A DNA stretch of 64,000 nucleotides from Isoetes taiwanensis (Eukaryota > Streptophyta > Lycopodiopsida > Isoetales > Isoetaceae): NCBI GenBank assembly GCA_021234155.1, contig JAJEKV010000083.1, positions 3,002,241 to 3,066,240 on the forward strand, written 5' to 3'. Position numbers and translations under genes: made by a program. The notes under the pieces are model-generated. The model saw only the letters and a list, made by a program, of their open reading frames with translations. It ran no database searches and was not told where the DNA came from. Positions 1 through 11,700 of this stretch are shown here, piece by piece (positions within the stretch are counted from its first letter, which is position 1; each line of letters opens with the position of its first letter).

Positions 1-2660
1 CTCCACCTCCAGACAACTTCACTAGGACAACAATTAGCCAAACCTAAGAAAGAGTGGACTTGGAAAAATGGATGGATTAGCCTAGTAGCCAACACCAAGA
101 TATATAGGAACTTTAGGAACTTGTTTTAAGTATGAAGTTGAAGTAGGAACTTCTTATTTCAAGTATGAAGTTGAATTATCAGAGGGAGGATGCCATCTAG
201 AAGGAACACTGCACTTTTTCTTTGAGCTTTGAACATGTGTGAATATGTTTATGTCTTTGTTTTATTTTATATTAAGGAAGCTATAACAATGATTATAATT
301 GCACTATTTATGCTACATTATACGCCATTTATTTTTCTATATTAAATTTCATCGTAATAACAATAAGTTCAATGCAAGGGGGCGTCACCTTGTGGAACCT
401 GTCAAAACCACGTGCATCAATGGGAGGGGGCGATTCTTTACCCTTTTTCGTATGTATACTAGGGGTCATAGGGATTTTGGGATGTTCTTCTATTTGTAAA
501 ACCATACAAAAAGGGGCCAAATTTGCCTATCAGAAACACGTATACTAGGGGTTTTTCAGCTACCTTATGCACGCAGGTGGCATATCCCTTATAAAGAAGG
601 TGGATCCCCCGGGGTTCAATGTCTTTAAAGGCTTTTAAAATAAGGATAGTGTGATGGCTAATATTTGACTCTACATTTTGTGAAAGTTTAGCCAAAGACA
701 AGAAACCATGATGGAGAAAAACCATTTAGCTTAGCCAAGTGTTATAAACTTCTAGCTCCAATTCGAAGGTAGTTTAGCTAAACCTATTTGGCTATACTAA
801 AAATATAGGATTAGTAATTTATTCCATGGTTGTGCTTTTCGTCAATGCCTTTGCTTTTTTCTCACAATAATAAAATAAAGAATGTCTAATGTAAAAGTAG
901 GTGCATGCATGCAAAGCCTTCTTTCAAAAGCAACCTTTGGCACCCATGCCATGTCTAAACATTAAGATATAAATTTCCATATAAAAATTACATGCACCAT
1001 AGCTATGTTGCCAATGGTGACATTTTTATTGTATCTTTATGGCGTTACGTTCAAGTTTTATTCCCTGCCATTGATCTAGCGGATATTCCTAGTATTGTCA
1101 TGCTGGAAATAACAATTTTCATTCTTGCTTGACCAGTGCTTCCTTTTGTAGTTCAGACCTGGAAACAAGTCAAGTGATTGTGAATGGATCAAAGGAGATC
1201 GTGAATAAAAAGTGTTTAAAATCCTGCAAAGCCCCTAACAGTCTAGGTGAGCTCATTGTTGGAGTTCATGAGCTCATTGTTGGAGTTCATGCTCAAAAGA
1301 ATAGTTCTCATTCTTACTTGACCACCAGTGATCTCTTTTATATTTCAGACCTGGAAGCAAGAAACATGTGATCTAAATTATGAAGAACAGTCTATAGTTG
1401 CACGCAGAGTCCTCCACATATTTGTGTTCCTAACATGTCATCTCTTATGGACCTATGACTTGTCCATGGCAATACATGTGGTTGGCATTGTCAACACTCA
1501 TTTATATAAGTTATTTGCATCTTTCTAATTCATCACCACTTATATAAGCTGTTTGCATCTTTCTAATTCATCGCCCATTTGTATTTGATAAATTAGGCTT
1601 CAGAATATGCATTTCCATCCTCAAATTTTTAATATGGCTGACCTTAAAATTGGCCCAACATTTATCACTATTGTTGGATGGAACCATGTATATTTATTGT
1701 GTCATTGATATCAGGTATATAACAATTTTGAGCAGTCTTCATAACATAATAAATTAATTTTTTCTAATATTTGGCAAGTAACTTAGTTATTTTAGAGCTT
1801 TCTCAGGACCCCCTAACTTAATGAGAAGCATCTAACAACGTAATACCTTAGAAGTTAGAAGCCCATGTTTCATTTGTTTCTTATGATTGTCCAATAAAAT
1901 AGATTGCATGCAAGGTACATTAATCATCACAGACCAATAAAATAGATTGCATGCAAGGTACATTAATCATCACAGACCAATCCGGATCGTATATTGTGAC
2001 CATATTACTAATATGAACTCTGGTGGTAAGTATTGGGGCACAAAACTTTTGTCCTTTTTTCTAGCATATGTGCATAGCTACTTTCTCATGTGGTGCAAGC
2101 TAGAATTTTGCGTGGTAGATTAACTTTATAGCTTAGTATTTTCAATACACATTCCCACACGTTTGCACGAATTCATCTACAAAAAGAATGGGGAAGACAA
2201 CTAACTTGAAAGACCTCATATTGTGTCTTCATTCAATAAAGTGTCTCTCATAGCAGGAGATTGCACCTAATGATATCTTTTACATAGGGCTAATTTTCAT
2301 ATACAATAGAGACACTTTTTGTCAAGTACTTTAAAATTATTGTACCACCAAAATACATTTCCTCTAAAACCATGACATTATTGCAAAAATCACAGCATAC
2401 AAATTTGCAAAACATGAATAGTTTTCGTGTTGTTTTACACTCGATGTAGCAAGCCATTTGGTCATAGCTCTGTAGGACTACTTTGTTATAGAGGTCGTGC
2501 CAAAAGAATGTCAACCTGGTTCACTATACAAAGCCAAATCTTCTCTCTAATAGGTATTAGGTCGTATTATCGGGCAACTTCCTACTTCAACCACATCATA
2601 TACTCTTCATTGTCTAATTTGTTCATTTTCTCTAAAATCACCATTCAACTTATATTTGTA
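1..2660. other. AT-rich intergenic DNA with short tandem duplications
   Basis: I see no supportable gene here. The stretch carries several short direct duplications: a 21-bp unit repeated head to tail at 1249-1290, a longer degenerate pair at about 1122-1163 and 1311-1354, a 38-40-bp pair at about 1503-1575, and a nearly exact 43-bp pair at 1891-1976. Open frames are short and show no family resemblance. Confidence 0.6.
1891..1976. repeat. 43-bp unit tandemly duplicated
   Basis: Two head-to-tail copies, both beginning ccaataaaatagattgcatg. They are virtually identical, so the duplication is recent compared with the surrounding degenerate repeats. Confidence 0.85.
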
Positions 2661-2664
2661 CCTA

Positions 2665-2702
2665 TGCCCGGCAACGCCGTGTTGCCGGGCACCTGTTGCT
2701 AG
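2665..2702 (+). mobile_element. Helitron 3' terminus (hairpin plus CTAG)
   Basis: A perfect GC-rich hairpin has arms TGCCCGGCAAC (2665-2675) and GTTGCCGGGCA (2681-2691) around a 5-base loop. Seven bases later comes CTAG (2699-2702), followed by T. This is the textbook 3' end of a plant Helitron: a hairpin roughly 10 bases before CTRR, inserted between A and T. It stands out against AT-rich surroundings. I could not place the 5' TC end, so the element's length is unknown; no Rep/helicase coding is seen upstream, so it is probably non-autonomous. Confidence 0.7.
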
Positions 2703-3489
2703 TTACATACTATAGTAGTATTAATTTTTACATGGTATTAATTTTACATGATTTATGAATGTGTAATTTGGTGGCATCTTCAAGAACTTGTATTATACGT
2801 GTTAGAAAAGCTCACTTGGAACATTGTAACATATAGCACTCTAGATTCTTTACCGGATTGTCAATACATTTTTCATTTCCTTGCATTCTAAATGGTGACA
2901 ATAACTTAATGGAGCTCTAATCTAACATACCTCCATCCATCCATCCACTCGATTAGCTTACGGCACAATTAGAAAGCTGCCCTTAAGATGCAATCCTCTA
3001 TAAGCAATTCAACTATTGGATTGCTTACTCCATCCTTTATATCCTCCAGTTAGTGGCAACTATTGATGAGCAGCAATAGTAGTTGTATCCTCTTTAACTC
3101 CATCCGTATAATCTAGTCCAGTTTGTTGCACATGTTGGTAAGCAACAATAGCATATATAGTAGATCTTGCACATATTTGACGAAAGCATGGCGCATTAAA
3201 AGTTTAGAACATTGATCACATGCGTGACTTCTAAATGTTCCTGTGTATCAAACCATGCCATGTCGCATGGTTTTCACACCTAGAATGTCCCATAAATAGA
3301 CATTCCTGTATATGAAATTGCTGTGAAGTATGCATCTGTTGGATGTTTTCGACATATCATGGTGATGCAAATAGTTACAAAAATTTACACTTCCTTCAAA
3401 ATAGAGAAAGGCATTTCTTGTATCAGCCGCCAGCTTGTGATGAATGCCCTATGTCGTATGGATCAGGTTGCTTTCCCTTTCTTCCAAAG
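2703..3489. other. 3' flank of the SPAG17 gene, non-coding
   Basis: AT-rich sequence between the Helitron end and the stop codon of the minus-strand gene. It must hold the 3' UTR and polyadenylation signals of that gene. I could not single out a convincing signal. Confidence 0.4.
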
Positions 3490-4189
3490 CTATGAGAGTT
3501 TATGTTTATCAACAACCTCAGCAACCACATGAAGCAAGAAGACATCAAACTCTGTCTCGACTTGCACCTGAAAAAAATAGAAAGACGTTGAGAATTACAA
3601 ATAAGATGAGATTATCAATATCTTTTCATTAAACCTATTAATAATATTCAACTATTTTCCAGTTGATGCAATATTACCATCCCGCCAAACTTCCCAATTT
3701 TTGAGGGATAAAACCATATATTGAGTTTTCTGGACATTCCTGCAGCAACCTGTAAATTTACCAAGTTAATTAACATGGCAAAGAAATTGAAATAATAGAA
3801 CAGATAAGTTTGCTAACAGACGTATTACCAGTCCATGTTCATAAGTAATCTTGAGGCTGTTTTCAAGACTTTTTATTCGTATCCGGCTTGCTTCATAATT
3901 TATATTTGAGATTGTAGCAGCCTTTAAAAATAAAGAAAACCTTTAATATATAGATAGGATTACTCAGTCAAATTTGAGAATCCCATTCAGAAGACAAACC
4001 TGCATGGCCTCCTTGCCAATCTCAATTTTCTTAAAGTCAATAAGAGATGGGTTGATGGCAAACTGAGGCCTCTCTATTGCTGGGCGTCTTTGCCGAATTA
4101 ATGCCATTGAGGCCGTCCTTAAACAAAGACTAGTTGCAGCTTTGTCTAAAATATAGCTTTTGTTTGCATCCCATCTTAGGTTTTCCATA
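3490..4189 (-). CDS. SPAG17: SPAG17 exons 20-23: ASH-like C-terminal domain
   Basis: Exons 20-23 encode the beta-sandwich, ASH/MSP-like tail of SPAG17: FAINPSLIDFKKIEIGKEA (exon 20), LKITYEHGL (21), VAAGMSRKLNIWFYPSKIG (22) and VQVETEFDVFLLHVVAEVV (23), followed by TAG. The animal protein has the same order, including an almost identical VAAGM..LNI segment across the exon 21/22 join. Exon 20 is 190 bp, one base too long: the frame entering from exon 19 (YGKP) and the frame leaving (RWDANKSYILDK) differ by one base near 4178. Confidence 0.75.
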
Positions 4190-7100
4190 CTGCGCACGGT
4201 AAACATACCAATTAGTATCAGAAGAATGTAAATAATGGAGTCAGATTAAATACCATGTCATATTGTTCTCTGTATAGTGTAGCTACATGCTCAGCCTTCA
4301 TCAATGGTTGCGATGCTGCATAGACAAATGTAAAACACAAAGAAGTTGGTATTTATTTCAAACATGGCGAAAGATTTGGCCTTACAGTCTTTGTGCCTTC
4401 AGTTTCTGCACGAGTAGCTTTTGCCAGTTGTCGCGGACGTGATGAAGCAGCAGATGTGCTCACTCTTCTCGCTTTTACTCTATCTCCGGACTACACACAA
4501 TAACAACCAGTTAGTAAAGAACAAGATAAAAATGCTTCTTATGATAACGTTCTTATAATACCTGATATTTTGTGAGGATTGCACGGAGGCCTTCCTCACA
4601 TTTAAAGTACTGAAGCAACATGTTACTGATTGGTTTAAAAGGACCTTCAGTTTGCAATCGATCTCTTGGCTTGTGCATGCATGTTATGTGTTTCTTACTG
4701 AGAAAGTATTTAAGCCATTCTTCTTGCTTAGTAGCACGCTCCTCACATTCTTTCCTTGCAATTTCTTCAACCCTTTGAGCCTCTTTCTCTGCTACACTGA
4801 CAATAACCTTCTCTACATATTGTTGCTCCATCCTGAACCACATTCTCGCATCTTCAAGTTTTTTTTCTGCCAGATCCTACACCAATTTCAGGTTTGCAAA
4901 TATTCTAGAAACAATTAATTTTATACCCTGGCACTTAGAAAGAAATTCCGATTTGAAAGTTGGAACACATATTTTTGTTATTACAGTTTTAGATTCTCAT
5001 ATGTAAAGGGAAGGGAAGGGAATCATGGCTTTGACTTTTACCCCATGACAAGATATCGTACCATTTGTATACGATCTGTGACTTCTTGATTCTCAGAAAA
5101 CTCTTTTTCTTGTGTTTCAGAAAACTCTTGAAAATGTGCATTTTCTGTGGACTTTATGGCCTGCAACATGGCTTCATGGATTCCTTCATATCGTTGAAGG
5201 TCCCACAGCTTGTACTGCATCCAATGGTAATGGGTACTCATAGATTTCTCTATACATGAGAGTAGCAACTGTACAATCTTGTAGGGCAGATGGTGCCTTG
5301 GGTGGGACAACAACTCTAGGTAAGCTTGGATCAACAACATCATCTCCAATATCATTCGTAGAAAAAAAAGGAGATCGTGCAGTTCTACTGCTTCTCTGAC
5401 AACTGGAGTACACATGATCTTGATGCTTTTCATTCAACGTAATGAACACATGGAAGGTAACATCTTCTTGCCCCTGAAATCTGTCAGAGACTTGATGGCA
5501 CTCGATAACATCTTCAATACCATCAAATATATCAGAAGCATCATGGCAGTTCTTGGCATTCCTTTTACTTGAAGCATACCTAGAGAACATGGCCTCATCC
5601 AGAATTTCAAACCCACAGCCACCTTCAAACATCACAAAGAGCCGTGGTGAAGGAGACCGCGGCAAAGTCGAAAAAAATGAATCCAGATGGGAATAAGTGG
5701 CAGTTTCTGTAGAAGTTTCATTACAGGTCTTCAAAACTTTTCCAAAAGATATAAAATCAACATAAGATCCACCAGACGCAATAAAGCCATTACCGATGCT
5801 GTCAGTATAACAAAAGCTCTCATTTCTCTGCGACAATATCGAAAACATTGTGAACATCAAAATGAAAAACATCGCGTAAAGTACACAAATGTATATTTTA
5901 TGCAAACCCTTGCTGGTGCATTTATGTATCCAGCTGGATAGAAAGCTTCTAAAAAAGTTGTTACATGGTAATTTGAATACATCAAAATTCAAAATACAAC
6001 TAAATAGGCTCCCAAAAGACATGGTATACCCTCAAACTTGAAGTGCCCTCGTTATTGTCCTTATGGCCACATGACATAAATGAAAACCAATTTTCTACTT
6101 TTATGCATATCTTATAGCCTCCAGCACTATATCTTTTTCCTGTTCCCTTCCATTAAATTGGCATGTCCAAAAATGCTGCATTCAATTTAGGCCCCTGTTT
6201 GGTTAGATGACTTACCAGGTTAAAAATATATTGACCATTAGTATTCAACAATGTATTTGCGTCGTAATCCTCATCTCCCAAATGAAAATGTTTCGATTCC
6301 CAGCTGTCTAAAGCATCCAAATCTTTAGCATGAGTAGCATCTTGGTCTCCTCCATTGTTTTCGTCTACGTCAGGTGATGGCTTAAATATTATTCGATCAC
6401 CATCAGAATAGAGAATACTACCACAGGGCATTGATAATCTTAACATTGCAGATTCAGATATCCATTTAGCAGAATAATCTCCCAAAGATGAGGAGAATTT
6501 AACTTCCAACCATTGTCCTTCCAGCCCACTTACACTTGGAAACCCCTTTTTTGTAACTTGCCACATAGAGTTCTTTAAACATGGTTGAGAGGGTTCAACA
6601 CTACACGTTCCAGGCTCTTGCGACCAATTCCCATCTGGTCTTTTGCTGTCGCCCAAACCTTGCTTCTCCACCTTCTCTATATCATTTCCTGTACTTGCAT
6701 CAGCACTTTCATGCACCTCCACTTCGTTATCATTGCCCCTGATAGCTGTATCGACAGAAACCAAATCATTAAAGATCTCTGTGCCATCGGCATGATGGAC
6801 TAGAGATGAAGATTTGTCAGGGGATGTGACAATCACTACCAAATCTTCCCGGGTGCATATTGTAGATCCTGACTCGGGGTCAGAGAACATGGCGAGCTTT
6901 TTATTTGGCAATGGAAGAAAAGTGGGTAAAGTTGCTTGCTCTGCAGGTGGATTAACTTCAGGAAGTTCACTAACAGAGCCTTGCTTTTTGGATGATACTT
7001 TTGATTCATTGGAGGTTTCACTTTTCTTGCCTCCCTTCTCGGGTTTCTTTTTAACATCGGCTTTCTTGCTTCCTTTTTCTGAGACAGACTTCTCTTCAAC

Positions 7101-8703
7101 AGGCACTTCAAGTTGCTTTGCCAGAAAAACCTGTTCAAATTTGCACAGGACTCATATCAGACTGTTATTGCATATGACCTGGGTCAAAGACTCCATATAA
7201 CTATTTTATGCATTGTGAAACTAATTGAATTTCGCCAAGGTTCCAAACATCTCATTTCCACTTTTGAAATGATTCCCAATTTGCATAAAGCAGAACCTGA
7301 GACTGTCCACTCACTTTCGGCATAAAATATATATCTCCACAATATTGCCTTCAGGCAAAGATATACAAAAGTCGATAACCAGAAATAGTATCCCATGTCG
7401 ACACAGAGGTATAATTGTAATAAAAAGGTAATGTTTAGACATTATCAGACTCATCCAACCAATTAGGTGCAATAGGAGGGACTTAGGCTAAAGCATGTGC
7501 CCAATCATCACATAATGATGTCTTCCTACAAAAAAGTCTTTGAAACTTTACTTAATCATATACTTGGTTATAAGAGACGTAACTGATGATAGTAAGAAAC
7601 AGGGATATGATAACAAAATGCTTCATTGTGACATAATATTTAATACCTGAGCAAGACATTCTCCCTTATTATTTGTTGTGATCCAACTTTGGTTTCCTTT
7701 GCAATCCCTTTTGAACTCACTGACATTACCATTCCGAAAGAGAATCTGCACAAAAATTACATTTCTTCAGACAAGGCCAGCAACAAAAGTCCAAGTGACT
7801 GTTCCTTACAGGTAAAACAAAAGAAAAGAAAAAAGTTAAACAAAAAGACTCTCATTGACAGCAAACAGGCATGCACTTTGCTCCAAGTGAAATGGAGCAA
7901 ACCTTGTGTTCCCCATTTTCTTTTTGACATAAAATGGTCCCTGAAGAAAGTAGGCATCTATAACGTTCAGCCTCTCCATGCTCACTTTTCAGTATAGTCG
8001 CAATGCTGCTTGAGCAGTTGGAGAATACTGCTTCTGTTCCTGCAGGTGGCATTGATTCTGCTTCTATAATGCTTTCTACATGTGGTAGTCCTTGACTCCT
8101 ACTGCCACCTGAACATTTCTCAGTTTGCACATCTGATGGAGACATCCATGCAACACCAGAAGACGTAAGCTCAAAACTTCTGCCAGAGGTATCTCTAATT
8201 TGAAGGGTAGCTTTCCCATTCTTTTCAGTCGAAAAATAAACTACAAGACCATCCTTAAGGCATGCTAAAACATGATTTGGGGTCTTCTTGTCCTCAGCTG
8301 CACGAAGCAAAATTGCATTTCCATCCTAAGAAGAAAACAAATAACACAACGTTAAGACCTTCGAAAAGGGAGGAGGACTAAGAAGTATTTTCTACTCTTT
8401 ATGTCATGGTGAAGGCATTTGGCCAAAAATGTTATTATCCTAGAACATGACCAGCTGTTAGTGCAATATTTGGTGCATATATCTATAAGGAAATGGATAT
8501 GATGCATAGATCCAGCTCGATGAAAATAAGAAAGACTTCAGTAGATCCTCTCATTATCCTACGTTGATCAAATTTCAATAAACATGATATTTGCAGACAG
8601 TATATTAAGACGGTGGACTCACACCGTAACTTATTGCTCCAGATCGGATGTTAACATGTACTGAGCGCTCCATGGCCTTTTAGGGCCCAAGAGAGCTAGA
8701 TCA

Positions 8704-8749
<46 letters not shown>

Positions 8750-11700
8750 TCAAATCCAGATCAAGCAAATAAGAAAATATATATTTCCTTGCCTGCATCG
8801 TGAAAATATGTCTTCCACATCACATAGTTTTGGTTAGGAAGACTCTGATACTCCCACGGGCCTGACCTAGATGATACAGAGGTGAACCAAGCAAACCTAG
8901 CAATGGGCATGGGACGTTTCATAGAGCTTTATTAAGAATAAGATTTCCAATCTGGCCAGTTGGTTTAGGCAGAAATGGTTAAGGAATGTCACAGAAGAGT
9001 TAAAGCACCCCACTCTCCTATAGGATTTAAGCCTTTGAACAGTACCTTATACAGACTTATCTGAGGTTTCGTCCGCAATTTTTTGACAGATGGAAGACCA
9101 CAGCATACAAGTGCGTTCTTTGTTGGCAATACCCACTTTCTTTCCACAATAATGCTTTTACTTCTTTCCAGGTCATATGCAAAGTGCGGTGTCCTTGGTA
9201 ATCTATCAGCGTCAACATAACCACAGAAATCTCCAAAAGGTACCTGAAAAAAATAGAAAACACCATAAGACTGGAAAGTATAATGCTCCAATATGCTAGA
9301 CAAGGGCATGATTTGAAATGTGTATTCGAACATGTAAAAGATGGTAATTAACTTATACTTCTATTTTTGCCCATCAATAAAGGATAGCTGCTGAATGTGC
9401 TGTTCTGACAGCACTTTATAGATGAAGCAGCTCATATCCTCCATGATCGGACTACCAGATCTAATACAATGAGAACTTATATTATCGAGTACTAAGGCTT
9501 ACACTGTGAATCCATGAATGCATTATTAGATCCAAGCGTATGCAACTGCAAAAAATTTGCCGAGATAAGCATATATTACAGCTCATTCTAACTCCTCTAC
9601 CAGGCAGCATGATTAAAAATTGGTGGGCAGATAAAGGCATGAAAGTTTACCCTTATGATCACTTTATGGCTGCCATGTATCAGATTGGATTTTGGCCCTT
9701 CCACAAATTAATCTTGTGCTTTGGACGAGGAAACAATCGTTCTTTCAAATACCATTGTTTACACCATAGATTGGACATGGAACAGGCTAGAACAAGATAT
9801 CAATTGAAACAACGGGCATGGCGGTATCGACACTCAAGGTATAACAGCTTTGCTTGGTATTGTTATTATCATCCATCTATTGATCCGAAGTGGAACTACC
9901 TGATAGGAGCATTTTATTAGATTATATAGCTTGGGTTCCAAACAGGTAAAACATGTTAATAACATTGTAAAGTTACCTCTATGTGGATGTTGTAAAGTCA
10001 CATGGGTCCAAGGAATCCAAGGTCTGATGTGGCCAAACAGTCAAATGGTAAAGGTCACATTTTACACCAGTTAGGTAGAGGTCATATCAGAGTTACGTAA
10101 AGGTTATTTTATGACTGCCACATAGGCAGCCTTTATTACCTATACGTACGTATATGTTACCTGAACATGCATATAAGAAAAAGCTTACTTTCATTCTCTC
10201 CTCCTGATCCTCCAACAGAACAAACATTAAACGTGATAATAAACGGCAAGGGCCTGAAAGGCCATAACTAATGAAATGGAGAATGCCCAGTTTCAAGCCC
10301 GCTAGTTTTTCTAACAACATGCAAGGGACCGCTTAGTCTATCAGGCCAAGGTATTTGCCAAACATTCACAGACATTATTGGAAAAAGGCAAGAAGATATT
10401 AAATTGGAGGCATACAACAGAGCACATACAATACCACTTGTAATTGGCATCTTCAGCAACACGTATAATGGTAACAAAAAAAGTTAAGCCAGTATTAAGC
10501 CAGTATTAACATTACCTGAGTAGGAACATTGCCTTCCCAGAGGCGCAAGCCTTTGGGAGCAAAAACAGCAGCCAAAACACAGTCTTCATCTGCATCATAC
10601 ATTGTCTTTTCATATGGAAGAAAAAGTTTGGCCTTGGAATAAATATCCGCCAACAATCCATCTGGAAAATACTCTAAATGATGCCGGCAAATGACAGAAT
10701 CCGATTTAGATATTGCCTCTTCCACACACACGCTAACCACCTTTTCTATACATCCAAGGTCATCATTCCTACAACCCTCTTCATTGACTTGCATAAGCAT
10801 ATCCGCAAAATTTCTCTATACATTGGATGAGCGAATGTCAGGAAAACCCGTTCATGTTTAGTGCTTATATAATTAGCTTTCATCTAATGGCATGGCCAGG
10901 AAATATGTGGACATAAAAACCTTTGACTTTGTAAAAAGCTTTATCATATCATCTCCCTATCCAAAACATCTTTATGGGCAGTATTAAGCATGATCGAGAT
11001 CATAATACAAAGCTTTGTCAAATTATCTTCCCTATCTTCTTAGATAGTAATCATATTCCTTGTCTTCCCTAATTCAAACCCTAACATAAAGTTTTATGTT
11101 ACCTTCCCTTGGTTCGTGTGGGCTATTATGAGAGAAATGCTTAAGTTGAGTGCAGAAAATTACCAGCTTCCGATACCTTTGAATGGCTGAGAAGGAACTA
11201 CCACCAAGTCTTTCCAATGCTGTGAGAAGTGCTTTTCTCTTCGAATAAGGCAATGCTGCATCTTTAGGCATTCCTCGGCGTCCAGAACCTGAATTCTATA
11301 GGATTTAGGAATATAGCAAGCTTTCAATATTAAGAGAGTTAAGTACAAGAAGTAATGCACTTCTATAAGCTTTGATCCCTGGGAAACTCATCTGCCATTG
11401 TCATTATCGTTATAGACACTAAGACAAAACAGCACGTCTGCACATCTAGTAGAGTGTGATTACTGAGCCGTCTACTGTGAGAACATGATTCATTTTTTTC
11501 CCGCTTTTTTTAAGGGGGAGGGGGGTTTGTTTTCCAATGCTGTGAGAAGTGCTTTTCTCTTCGAATAAGGCAATGCTGCATATCTTTAGGCATTCCTCGG
11601 CGTCCAGAACCTGAATTCTATAGGATTTAGGAATATAGCAAGCTTTCAAAATTAAGGAGTTAAGTACAAAAAGTAATGCACTTCTATGAGCTTTGATTCC

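Noticed and set aside
2544-2552. tctctaata as a Helitron 5' end
   Set aside because: The preceding base is C, not A, and the resulting element would be only about 160 bp; not enough support.
5186-5433. Separate overlapping genes in exon 16
   Set aside because: Both frames carry consecutive parts of one conserved exon; a one-base shift explains the overlap better.
9540-9920. 126-codon plus-strand open frame inside a SPAG17 intron
   Set aside because: No family resemblance, odd composition, and it lies in an intron bounded by good splice sites of a well-supported gene.
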